Shown here one piece after another: positions 35,545-47,700 of a stretch of 64,000 bases of DNA. The DNA is from Stromatinia cepivora (taxonomy: Eukaryota; Ascomycota; Leotiomycetes; Helotiales; Sclerotiniaceae). Numbering within the stretch: the stretch's first letter is position 1; each line of letters opens with the position of its first letter. Both the position numbers and the translations under genes were made by a program. Below the pieces are notes generated by a model. The model worked only from the letters and a program-made list of their open reading frames with translations, was not told the DNA's origin and made no database searches. The DNA lies in contig RCTD01000019.1 of assembly GCA_014898415.1 (NCBI GenBank), positions 496,001 through 560,000 on the forward strand. Direction: 5' to 3'.

Positions 35545-38500
35545 ATGGCAATGCCGTGTTCATTCATACAGGAGTCGACATTCGGCCCCGCCGTTCTTCA
35601 GTGTCGCAGAGCTTTTGACTTCACTCTTCTTTTTGAAGAAATATTTTTCGTATTGCTTCCGTCATGCCTCTTCTTGATTGTTGCGGCTACACGACTGATT
35701 GCGATTCGCAGTGAGCCTCGCCAAGTTCGACGAGGTGCGCTGTATACCCTTAAGCTTGTCAGTCAAGATTCGTCAGCTTTTAGAAGATCTTCACGCCCAA
35801 CACAGTATCCTTCAGATTCAAGTAGCTGATATGTGTACAGATTGCAGTGATGACTTTTGCGACAATCCAACTCGCCACTTTAATATTGATTTGTCGTACA
35901 ATGTCAGAAGAACTATCCTTTCGGTACCTGCGGCCACATTGTCAATGATAGCCGCAATCTCCTTGGCACCTTTGTCGCATCTTGAGCACATGCGATCAAC
36001 TTCTCCCTCATTTACAATCGGTTTATACTTGTGCGTCACCGTATTACTTAAATCTGCAACCACACGAACTTACTGGCTCCTCGCAAACACCGAAACAGCC
36101 TACAAACATATTGCCGAGACGACTTCAATTGCGGTCTTCCTCGAAGTTATCATCATCTTCCTTGAGAGCTGGAGTAAGAAGCAGTGGCTCCTTGGAAATA
36201 CCAAAGTTGCGGCCGAAGATTTGGCTAGCTTTGCGGATCGTTCTCTTTTTATTTGGCTCGACAAGCTACTCCTTCATGGATACCAAAGAAAACTCACACC
36301 GTTAGATCTACAACCAATTGATCGCACTCTCAGTACATCCTGCCTAGCGAATGACTTTCGTGATATACAAAGGAGTCCAAAGAGTGCGTATTCTCGATAA
36401 AGCTATCCTTCAGGCCAAGCCCCTAACCCTTTTTTTTTTTAGCTAGGCGTTTTGGTCTCCTAGGCATGACTTTGCGATGCTCGGGTTCATCCGTATTCTT
36501 TCCTGTAGTTCCACGACTTTGTCTCACTGGCTTCACTTTTGCACAGCCATTTCTGGCCACATCATTGATCGCATATTTCGAAAATCAAGGATCCACGACC
36601 CTTAATGCGGGGTATGGATTGATCGGAGCTTCCTTTCTTACCTACTCTGGAATTGCGGTAGGCGGGGGCATACCTAATTCTTGTGATTGATACGGTGCTT
36701 ATTGATTTGAATAGATCTCGACTGGATGGTATTGGCATATGTCTTACAAATATGTCACGAAAATACGTGGTGGTTTAATCGCAAAAGTTTCTGACAAGAT
36801 GATGAGGCTCAAGCAGGAGCCAGGTCTTGAGTCGAAGATTTTCACTTTAATCGTCGCAGATGTTCAAAAAATAATAAGTGCTTTGGCGTATTTACATGAA
36901 ATATGGGCAGTGCTTCTGGAGATTGGTTTGGCAACATGGCTGCTCTGGCGACAAATTGGACCTTCGAGCCTGACTGTCCTAGGAATCGCATTGAGTTGGT
37001 TCCCATCACCCACAAAATATATTTGCTAACCTTTTTCTACTAGTTTGTGCCCTGGGATCAACTTATCTCAGTAAACACGTTGGCAAGGCACAGCAAACTT
37101 GGCTTGCAGGTACGGAAAAGAGAATTGCTGCAACAAAGAAAATGCTGTCTTCTCTAAAGGCAATCAAAATGATGGGTGCAGGCCAGCGCGTCGGCATGAC
37201 CATAGAGAAATTTCGAGATCTCGAATTTGTCGCCTCGAAGTCATTTCGTACTCTTTTGATTGGAAGTTTATTCTCATGTGAGTTTACCAATAAGCGGATT
37301 CCTGTGACACAGTTACTAATGCCAGTCAAAAGCGTACTCCACTCTCATCTTAGCGCCTGTCGTTGCATTTGGGGCATATCTTGGCTCCGCTCGAGCTACA
37401 AGCGGAGACTTGAATGCCTCGAGATTATTCGGTTCCCTCATCCTCATCAACCTACTTGCATCACCGCTTATACGTATTTTACAAATTCTTCCGCATTTTG
37501 GGGCCGCACTTGGATGTTTCTCTCGCGTGGAAGAGCTATTTGAGAAGCAAGAAGGCATTGACTCCAGAATAGTTCAAGTTGGTGAGATCACACACGGAGA
37601 GGGCGATTCTGAGACTGAGTGTGCGGGTCGAAAAGAAGTGTTGAACCAGGAGAAGGGAGGATATGTACTAAAGTCAAGAGATTGCTCAATCTTATCCATA
37701 CGTCACGCAAGCTTTGGCTGGGGCGCTGAAACTAATCTGCACGATATCAATCTTGAAGTTGGTCCAGCCCAACACGTTGCAGTTACTGGCCCTGTCGGCT
37801 GTGGCAAGTCTCTCCTGTTACAAGCAATCCTTGGGGAAATTGGACTTAAGACCGGAAGTATGAATGTTGGAGGCATAGGTATAGGATACTGCAGTCAAAT
37901 TCCGTGGTTAGAGAATGTTTCAGTACGCGAAAATGCGTTTAGATGCGCGCCTAGCGACAAATTGTGGGAGGACTTGATTGTTGATAGTTGTGCTCTCACC
38001 GACTTATTTAGAGTACAAAAAACCGTTGGAAGTAGTGGAGCTAAAATCAGTGGTGGTGAACGCCAACGACTGGTAAATCACTCTATGGCACAAATGGAAC
38101 AAGAGCTGACTTGAATCTAGGCCTTAGCACATGCAATCGCAACCCGACCTGCAATCTTACTCCTGGACGATGTTTTCAGCGCCGTGGATGAAACGACAAA
38201 AACCTCCATGAGAGAAAAGTTGTTCGGATCAAAAGGAATCTTGCGCGAGCAAGGAACTACCATTATTCATGTTACTCAGGACCGTAAGTGTTCTACTGAA
38301 TCGGTATTGGGCCACATTCTAATGCCTTGTAGAAAACTTCATAGAAGCTGCCGATGTGGTTCTTCAAATTGACGAAAAGGGAAATCTCCAACAATTGGAG
38401 CCCGTGGTCGGCGTGATTCGGGTCACACCGATCGAGAGGATTGATGGGGAAATTATCAATGTTACAGAGTCCGATCCGGCTTGCAAATCCCAACCAAAGA

Positions 38501-40410
38501 AAGGCCATGCAGACCCAACTAAGATCAGAGATAGAAGGGCTTACCAGGCGTATTTCTCTTCTATCGGGCGTTCAAACATAATGATATTTTTCATAGGTGC
38601 CATTGTATTTTCCTTCACTGTTAGATTCCCGAGTATGTTTGTATCAGAGCAATTCCCTGATTATTTTAGCTGCTGACAAAGAATTCAGACATTTGGGTAG
38701 AATGGTGGTCCGATGCGAGTACAGGTAATTCCTCAAAGAGCGTGGGGTACTGGATGGGTCTCTATGCGTTCTTAAATTTACTTCCATTGATCACCATAAG
38801 CCTTTGGGTAGCGTGAGTCTTTTCCAGACCTAGATATATATGTGTGCTAATTTATTGTAGTCATCTCATGCTCATTATTATCCCAACTTCCGGTGTTGGG
38901 TTACATGGTAAACTCCTCCGATCCGTCCTCAACGCGCCTTTCATCTTCATCAGCACAATCGATTCCGGGAGCCTCATAAATAGATTCAACCAGGACCTTA
39001 TGCTTATTGATACCCAACTTCCATTTCAGCTTTTGAATACTGTTTCTGGACTATTCACTGCCATCTTCCAGGCAATTTTGGTTAGCATTTCTGCTATCTA
39101 TATCATTGCTATTCTCCCTGTTCTGGCGGCCGTGCTTTCCCTCATACAGCACTTTTACTTAAGAACATCGAAACAACTGCGACAACTTGATTTAGAGTCT
39201 AAATCTGGCTTGCACACGAAGCTGGCAGAGGCATATGAAGGATTGGTGACAATTAGGGCCCATGGCTGGCAGAAGACCATGCGGAGGGAGTTCTACGAGA
39301 AGCTAGACAGATCACAGGAACCAATTTATCTTCTTTACATGGTACAGACTTGGCTCCAGTTGACGGTGAATTTAGTAGTTGCTGGACTTGCAGTACTAGT
39401 GGTTGGTGTGGCTGTTGGGCTGCGTCACAAGACAAGTGCTGGAGGAATCGGAGTAGCATTTTTGAACCTAGTGAGTCTGGGAGAATCACTGACTCAGACC
39501 ATTCAATCTTGGACCGCGTTTGAGACGTCTCTTGGAGCCATCGCAAGAATTGAAGCTTTCGAACAGGACACACCTGTGGAGCCAGAAATTACCTCGCCGG
39601 TTGATGTCCCTATCGAGTGGCCAACCTCAGGTCAGCTGAGATTTAAAAACGTCTGGACAAGCTATAATCCTGATAGCGAAAAGCCTGCCTGGAGTTTACG
39701 AGGAATAACATTACAAATCGAGGCTGGCGAGAGAGTCGCGATATGTGGCCGTAGTGGCTCTGGAAAGTCGACTTTGTTGTTGTCCCTCCTAGCGCTGATC
39801 GAAACAACAAAGGGTGCCATATATCTTGACGATATCGATATCTCAAGTGTTCAACGATACATCTTGCGATCCAGACTCCATGTTATTTCACAAGATGCGT
39901 CCACACATGGAGAAATCGTTCGCGATGCACTAGATCCTGCTGGAAATTTGTCTGATGAGACCATCAATGACGCCCTGCGTGATTGTGCTTTATTAGACAA
40001 GATCAATGCATTGGGGTCTCTCTCTGCCAATTTCAGTGATATAAACCTATCGGTTGGCGAGACTCAACTGTTTGTATTAGCCCGAACAATTCTTGATGTT
40101 GGAAGCTCGAAAAAAGGCGGTGTCGTACTACTCGATGAAGCCACTAGCAGGTAAGAAGAGCCACTCCTTCTATTAAAATCAAATGAGAACTAAGTGATTA
40201 ATTAGTATCGATGTCGCCACCGAGCGAAAAATAATGAATATTGTCGCCAAAAGACTGCACGGAAAAACGGTGATCTCGGTTCTACATCGTCTTGAGGCTG
40301 CTGTTGAGTTTGATAAGATATTGGTCCTGGAGAAAGGCCAAATTGCACATTTTGGAACTCCAGAGAAGGTCATCAGAGATTCCGAATTATTCTCTTCTTT
40401 CAGAAACTGA
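35545..40410 (+). pseudogene. ABCC-type multidrug ABC transporter, 11 exons, one frameshift
   Basis: A full-size (TMD-NBD)2 exporter. Exons: 35545-35757, 35841-36383, 36443-36657, 36715-36994, 37044-37277, 37333-38072, 38121-38283, 38333-38632, 38689-38812, 38861-40150, 40206-40410. All introns are GT-AG, 48-83 nt. The N-terminus (FDFTLLFEE) and VVPRLCLTGFTFAQPF are typical of fungal ABCC pumps. NBD1: Walker A GPVGCGKS, signature SGGERQR, Walker B ILLLDDVFSAVD. NBD2: Walker A GRSGSGKS, signature LSVGETQ, Walker B VVLLDEATS. Exon lengths sum to 4,307 nt, one short of a whole number of codons. The break lies in exon 2 between about 35,885 and 35,915, where the frame of FATIQLATLIL must change to that of SVPAATLSM. 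Everything after it is intact, so this is a recent pseudogene or a sequence error. It would export a cluster product or xenobiotics. Confidence 0.88.
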
Positions 40411-40950
40411 ACATGCGGTTCGAAAGACATTGCAGTAGCATACTGTGTAGGTTTATCTCCTCATCAGTATTTCTATTCGTTAATTCGTGGCTTGACATTT
40501 ATGATCTTATGATCTCAATTGTCGCGACCGAGCAGGCAATCTCACTTATTGGCAGCTGAAATGTCATATCTTTGGTAGCTTCTTACTTAGCTTTATTATC
40601 ATCACTCTTGTCACACTTGACTTATATTCATATCTCCACACGTGGCTAAAGATGATGATTATGATGAAAATTTCATCGTTCATTTGTACAGGACCTTCCA
40701 AATATCATTCACCCCGAATGTGGCCATCTATCTAGCAGTGGATCAGAGTCTACTGTGCACAAGACGGTCTCTCAGCGAAACTGACGCTTTTGACATTTAG
40801 CAGATGAGAGTAATTGATAAGTCTTTGCATGACAAGAAAACCTACCCGCTCCAGAAAGGAACTAGTTCGATTACTTATGTTGCAATGAAGATACTACTTG
40901 CGTTTCATCTGTACACTTTCATTGATAATTTACACTCCCTACCGTATCAT

Positions 40951-41193
40951 TTACTGTATCTTTTTATGATCCGTCAACTTATTTCTCTCAGCCCAGTCAA
41001 ATACTTCTCCATAATCGCGACAAACATGTTCGTATCCCCATCCAGTACTCCCCATATCATTGGGTGGCGCCGGCACCCATTCCAGCGACACGTCGCTGGA
41101 GCACATAATTCCTTGCCTCAGGTAATCCCAACAATGGTACAAATGATTCAGCTTCACCTCACCTGGGTCGAAATAAGCTTCGCGGGCGACGAA
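40951..41193 (-). pseudogene. UstYa-family (DUF3328) oxidase, C-terminal exon
   Basis: UstYa-type proteins catalyse oxidative cyclisation of dikaritin peptides. This 80-residue terminal exon follows an ATATAG acceptor and ends in TAA at 40951-40953. It holds the second signature HLYHCWDYLRQGIMC, then SSDVSLEW, GWGYEHVCRDYGEVFDWAE and a short tail, all as in the family. There is no stop inside. The upstream exon with the first HxxHC motif is not intact. At about 41,295-41,345 a frame that would fit it contains TAG and lacks the Cys. Beyond 41,345 an AT-rich block begins, so the gene is truncated or interrupted. Its presence near the core-repeat exon and an ABC exporter supports a RiPP cluster. 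Confidence 0.75.
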
Positions 41194-41344
41194 CTATATG
41201 CGTATAGTCAGCAATGGCGGACTCTGATCAGAAAATTCGAGGTATCAGGACTAACGAGACAATGAAGCTAGTAGAATACAGATACCATAGCGTGTTGCTC
41301 CGGTAACGATTGATCTACAGCAACTGTGCACTGATAATGGCCGT

Positions 41345-42115
41345 TTTTGAAAAACACACCTAAAATAATCATTTTACTATATTTTCAAATGCAAAAATTT
41401 CTTATATTAAATGATTATAATGATTGAAATTATATATATTAAAATTTCGGTTTTTTATATTTTAATGATTTTCAGAATTTCACTTTTTTAATTTTCCACT
41501 TTTTTATTTAACGAACGATTCTTTTTTAAATTAAATTATATTCCTTTCTCAAGTTATTCGATTTTTTATTCAGTCTATTTAGTCACTTAATACATTCAAA
41601 GCTATATCAGATGATTAAATCAAAAATAATTTTTATATTTCTATTTATAATATAAAATTTAGTTCTAATTTCATGATTCGAGAGTTATTTAATTCTTGAT
41701 TAGATATAATACTTTCGATCGAAATCGAAAGTAATTTAAATTCGATATATATCAATTATTATATTATTTAACTCTATTTTAAACTAGTTTAAATTTAAAC
41801 TAAAAGTTTATAAAGACTTCTATAGTATTTATATCTCGTAAGACTTTATAAAACTCGATAACCTATTTTTATTTTAATAATACACTCTTCTTTATAATAC
41901 TAAAAATATCTATTATAATAGTTTATATAATAATCTTATATCTTGAATAATAAAATCTAATTAATTAAAATAGATTTTTAAAATTATTTTAAAGATTTCT
42001 TTTTTAAAAGTCGATTTTGAATTAAATATAATTTTTTATTATCTATATTTTTATTTATAAAAATATTATTTACTAAATTCTATATTATAAAATTAAAACG
42101 AATATATAAGAATCC
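41345..42115. other. AT-rich block, probably a RIP-altered insertion
   Basis: About 770 bp of very AT-rich DNA with sharp edges cuts off the UstYa gene from its 5' end. I found no terminal repeats, TSD or reading frame, so the type of element is unknown. Confidence 0.5.
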
Positions 42116-42406
42116 TGATAATCTAGTTGGTCAATATGATCCCTGTTAAGCGATGGCGGGAGTAGGGGATATGATTTTATAAGCGACCCATCAATAGAGA
42201 ATGTTATTAGGCCGCCTTGGGGTTTTCTTTACCTCTGCATAGCTGGAGATATCCAGTTACATTATAACATTCAACAAGATCCCCAACAAGATCCCCTGTC
42301 CCAACATCAACCTCCTTGAACACCGGTTACGAAGGAGTGGTCCGATATTTCACTCGGTTTCAATTCTAGTTTCTAAGATTCTTTTGAATAAGGGTGTACC
42401 GCAATC
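42116..42406. other. Intergenic, no gene seen
   Basis: The composition is ordinary. There is no ORF or motif I can support. It should hold the promoter of the broken gene that follows. Confidence 0.4.
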
Positions 42407-43949
42407 ATGTATACCGTAGGCAAATTGATTAAAATGTTGAAAAACTATAATGAAGCACAAACTCTTGAATCTTTATTGGAATAAAAAGAGGTAAGTACCT
42501 ACTCCCGTACAGAGTACGTCCCCCCTTGAAAGCCGGATATAACTGTTTTGTAGTTTTTCCAAAATGTCTATGCATCATTCTCTAACAAATCGAAAGGTAT
42601 AGCTCGAAAGGCATTTAGCAAAAGCAACAGCAAAGAAAGACAACAATCAAAGAGTGCAGTAGCAGCATATGAAATAGCTCTTGGGATTCACGACATCATT
42701 ATACCACCTAATATACAGAATCAATTCCAAATTTAGAGCAAAAATCCATTACAATTTTGGAAGTTCCATAGCACCCAGATTGAAGTACCTCCGAATACCA
42801 AACCATCGACTGAGACTATTGCTACCGAAGCATACTTGGTGATGCGGTGTATTGGCTCACAACAAGTATAGGATATTATTCTGAGGAGATTTTATGTTAG
42901 CTTTTTTTACAATTTGGCAATATTGATAGGAGATGGACAAATGATTATGACCGATGCTTATATCAACGACTTTTCGAGGTATTCAAACGATCTCGGAAAT
43001 TTACTAATAAAGCTACCGTCGTCAAATCAAATCTACAAGCTTAGATAACTGCTGGATTTCGATATAACAAAATATGTTCACATCTTGGAAAAAATGCATT
43101 GTTTTTGATTCCGGAAATACCAGGCCGGATGTAAGTTGATTTGAAAATCCTCAAGGATAGTATACTAATTCTTTATTTAGGTTGGAACATATGCATGCAC
43201 TAAATGGTTCAAAATTCCATGAAGCAATAGCACATTTGAAACGCCGAGGCATTATGGAAATTTCCAAGCAATTTGGAGCTGATCAGCTGGCTAGCCAAAT
43301 CATGAATTCTGTAATCGATCCATTTCGATAGGATAATATAATGACTCCGACCTTTGTGCCTTCTCCGAATACCTTCATTGCGCCTGCCCCGGATGCGTCT
43401 GTTGCTGATGGTTGTACTCTTAGTATGCAAGCCGAATTGAGTATATCTGAGATCAATCCTAATTCAATATATGCACTATTAAATCCACTATTCGATCCAG
43501 AGGAGGCAATACAATTGCAGCCGGGCGAACCGTTGAGTAAACCAAGGCGCGCTGACCCTCCCCCTTGTCTTGATCAATCCGCTTCTCAATCTTCAAGTGG
43601 AATCATACCTGATCGATATGGGGGGATGGTTGAGAAGCGTTATTTAGGGGCTCCAGGGGTTGGGAGAGAAGTGTTAATGGCCGATGTGAATAAGTTAAAG
43701 AGTATTATTGGACCCTATCTCTTCGATATTGCGATGAAGAGCCATATAAGACATCAAGATAACCAATTATTACCATTGATCGATACTGTACGTTTACGTG
43801 TTCCGCGGTCTGGGTCACAGGATTTCCAGTTCGGTCATATTGGATGGAATATCAATGGAATGATACATCTGGGTATGTTCATTGGCTGGGAAGGCTATTT
43901 CTATGGCAAAGATGGGACCAGTAAAGAACTTAAGGGATACCTTTGGTGA
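42407..43949 (+). pseudogene. Broken gene of unknown family, at least three exons
   Basis: Start ATG at 42407, exon 1 to 42490, intron 42491-42553 (GTAAGT...TTTTGTAG), exon 2 to about 43,132, an intron with GTAAGT and ACTAAT branch to about 43,181, and a last exon to 43949. Premature stops interrupt it: TAA in exon 1, TAGs in exon 2 (after QFQI and after GSQQV) and TAG shortly before 43,341. All but possibly one sit where Gln is likely. A frame change near the T-run at about 42,902-42,908 is also needed. The C-terminal part from 43341 is open for 202 codons, with GHIGWNINGMIHLGMFIGWE. No signal peptide or known domain is seen. RIP-type damage to an accessory gene beside a retrotransposon is the likely history. 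Confidence 0.5.
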
Positions 43950-44637
43950 CTATCTGTTCGAGGTTGTGGAAGCTAGCGATCAAAGGTAAAAAAGAAATTC
44001 AAATGGCGAGGTTTACAGATACTCATGCTATCAATGTATTTTTTATTAATAACGAAAATGATAATGATTTTAAGGTAGAAGTAATGTTGAGTTTCAGTGA
44101 AGATCGAATAATCTGGATAAATACCTTTCCTTCTTGAATATTATCTTAACTAGGTTTTCAATACCAATTTGAATTTCGTATTATAGACACTTGCAAACCA
44201 TCGTTTAGGAAAATAAATACCCTGCTATAAGTTATCTGTATTGTAATTGACAGAAACTACTCCATTCGTTCCAATAACGATACAACTAGAACCAGATAAA
44301 TCAAAGCTATATAAACCCCTCCCATCAAAATCTTAAATTTCATTATTTTTCGAAAATCATTTAAACGTTATAATTCTGGTATTCAATTTATGATAATTTC
44401 ATCAAACAAGATTCAATTTAATTGAGATTTGAAGTAAATAATAGCGAATTGATTAATTCATATTTTCTTTATTTTTCTAATAATTTTGAGATTTATTCAT
44501 TGAGAATCAATTTTGAAAAAAAAAAAAACGAAATCAATTGGATATATATTATTTTTAATTTCAACTTTCGAATAAATCTTCGAATGAATCTTCGAAATAT
44601 TATATTTTCAATTAATTATCTTCAATTCCATCAATAT
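43950..44637. other. Transition into AT-rich block
   Basis: It contains a short open frame at 43943-44137 (64 codons, no domain) and then increasingly AT-rich DNA up to the old LTR. No gene is supported. Confidence 0.4.
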
Positions 44638-44700
44638 TGTGACGCACAAAAGCCGTAATAGAGCTGAATAAACAGGGTCAATTATATTCCTTAGAATCTA
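44638..44700 (-). repeat. Old solo K LTR, left part (63 bp)
   Basis: This matches the first 63 bp of the K LTR and stops at the target site ATCTA (44696-44700). The remaining 219 bp are at 51752-51970. The joined length, 282 bp, equals the solo LTR at 155-436. Its own TSD, AATAT, lies at 44633-44637 and 51971-51975. Confidence 0.9.
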
Positions 44701-47700
44701 TGTGACGCACAAGAGCCGTAGTAGAGCTGAATAAACAGGGTCAATTATATTCTTTAGAATCTATAACTGAAGAACTATGGCTTATAAGGAGCGACTAGAT
44801 ATATATATATACAAATATCCATTCGTAAGCTGCAGGGCTGTATGTATATATTATTAGGGTCATTATTCTATTATACTAAATTGTATGAATCGTAATGCAT
44901 ATATACGGACGATCAGTTCATTAATTGATATAGAAGATAAGAGGTATTATGTAATTAGCTTTCTGTGATTTACAATTCGTGATATTATTTTTCCCTTTGG
45001 AAAAGTTCGTTTTCGAGTATTTTATTTCTCTGTTTTATTATTATTTCATTGGAAATTAGGTTTTATTAAGATTTATAAACTCTAAATCAATTAGATTAAT
45101 CATTTTGATTGATTTGGTTAATTTATTGGAAATTGACTAAATTGATCAAAATTATCAACCAAATTGATCAAAATGATAAATGAATTAATCAAATCGATCA
45201 AATTATTCATTAATTGATTAAATTAATATTAATTTATATTCTCTTTGATTTAAAGAATCTCTAAAAGGAAAAAGTTTTAATAGAAAAGAGAAGGAGATTG
45301 AATTATAATATAATGATAATGGATGATTAATATAATCAATTCCGAAATCGATTAAGTTAATTGATCAAATTGATCAAATCAATTAAATTGAATAAAATCG
45401 ATAAAGGTGATATTATATTTCGTTTTTATTATATTCAAGTTTCCCTTTATATGATTTTTGAAATGATTATAGGTATAAGTTTTTTGAAATATATTATCTT
45501 TATATTATCTTGGTAATGATAGTTCGTCTATTATATAGAACTCGGGCTATATATGTATACGATCAAATTTCCTTGAATTTGTATAGGTTTTTTGATTCTT
45601 TCATGATTGTATATATACATACTATTATAAAATCACAATATCTAATCTGCTATATTAAAGAACATTTTTCTTTCTTTTGATTTCATAAATGAATCGTTAT
45701 CTATATGATTATAATTATCCTCTCCGCTCTTATAGAACTTTATCCAATCAATTAATTGATTAAAAGGACCAAACAATATTAGATTAATCAAATGAAAATC
45801 ACACAAAAAATACAATAATATTTTAAAATCGGAAATAGAATACCAGATAAGATCGGTATTACTATTAAACTACAAAACTCTATATAATAGGGTTTTTCAT
45901 GCTTTCTTTATTATTAAAACCTTCTCCATTTTTTATTCCGAATTACCAATTATATTAATAGACAAAGATAATTCGAATATCTAATCAAAAAGAAAATCGT
46001 TATATACCTTGCATAATCGATCTGAAAAGAAAACAAAATGAATTTTCATTATAATCAGAAATTCAAGTTTAAAAAAGTTTTTAGATCGATTAATGATCTT
46101 GAATCTTTTTTGAATTGGGAAATCCAATTTCTTGAATAATCTTTAAATAGAATAACTCTTTATATTAAATTATATATAATCTCTGATATCGAAATCGACC
46201 TTACATTGATAAACATTTATAGATTTCGATATCTTGGTTTAAATATATAATAGACTTTCTTTTGTTTATATAAAAGTTAATTTATTATATTCTATATATA
46301 TATGGGTATCATATATATTCATATCATCTATTAGTTTACTAATATCTTCCTTTCATTCCTATATACATTTCGATACATGCCTGTATAGGGTTTTATAGGG
46401 TATAAACCCTCCTAAAGAGTTATATAGAAGAGTAAATTGTGTGTAATCTATCATAGGTAGGAATTCTAATCAATTATCTTGATAGTAATTAACAAACGAC
46501 CTTAATTACTACTGAAGGTATTAATTATAGATTTCAATTTGATTATCGGTTTGGGGATAATGAACAATGAATAATTTGAAATTGGTTCCTAGGATTTGAC
46601 TGAATTCCTTCCAGAACTATAATATGAATTAAGGGCCACGATCTGATACTATAATGTTAAAAGGACCATAATATCGATATATATAATAGAGATATAGTTA
46701 TATTTGAATTCGAACATCAATTGATTTATGATAAGATATAGAGATAGTTTGCTTTGTTAATTAATCAATAATAACTAAAATATTATTATATCTGTATTTA
46801 TCTTTATTAAAATTGCAATAATCTATAATAACGTATTATCATATTTGATTAGGAATCGAAAATGAATATAATAAACCGGGGATATAATCATATAAAACAA
46901 AACTACATTTGCAAATATAACAATTGTATATATATCTGGCTACAATATTATGCATTCTGGGTCAATAGTATTATTGAGATAATAAAAAATAGATTTTACT
47001 TATACCAAAATAAACAATAGAAACGGAATTATAGATTTTATGAATTAAATAAATTCAAAAATTATCGATATTGGGCATTATCAAATAATTATTATAAAAC
47101 AAAAGGTTATTTTGAAGTAATATATATTTATAATTTTGAATAACTTGTATTCTGAATACTAACAAGTTATCTATAGTTTTATTTGCTTCGATGATATAAT
47201 TAATTAGATCGAATCGAGGAATGATTTCATTCAAATCGATATTAATAATCGCTATTTCGTTTGAGTAATATTTTTGTAAAGTTTTTTTTATGATTTTGGT
47301 ATCAATTTGATTATCTTTAATAAGTTATTGAAGGCGATTCTTCTTTTTAGTATAATTCTGGAAGTCCAACTTGTCGATCTGATGGATTAAGGTATTAATG
47401 AAAAAGTTATCTTTTCCAAAATAATATATAATAATGAAATTATAATCGATTAGAATCTTTGCTCAACGAATTTGCCAGGCATTAAAAATCTTAATAATCA
47501 TAAAATATTTGAGAACCTTATAATCAATATAAATCTTGATTTTATATAATAAATTAGCGAATTCTATTCTTTAATAATTGAAAGATCGAATAATTGATAG
47601 CATTTCCTTATTATAAATTTCGTAATTCAGTTCAACAGTAATCATAGTTTTGGAGAAATAAATTACAGGAAATCAATCTTCGCCATACTATTATAATAAT

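Noticed and set aside
40804..41265. Plus-strand 153-codon ORF
   Set aside because: It is antisense to the UstYa exon, whose motifs are unmistakable on the minus strand.
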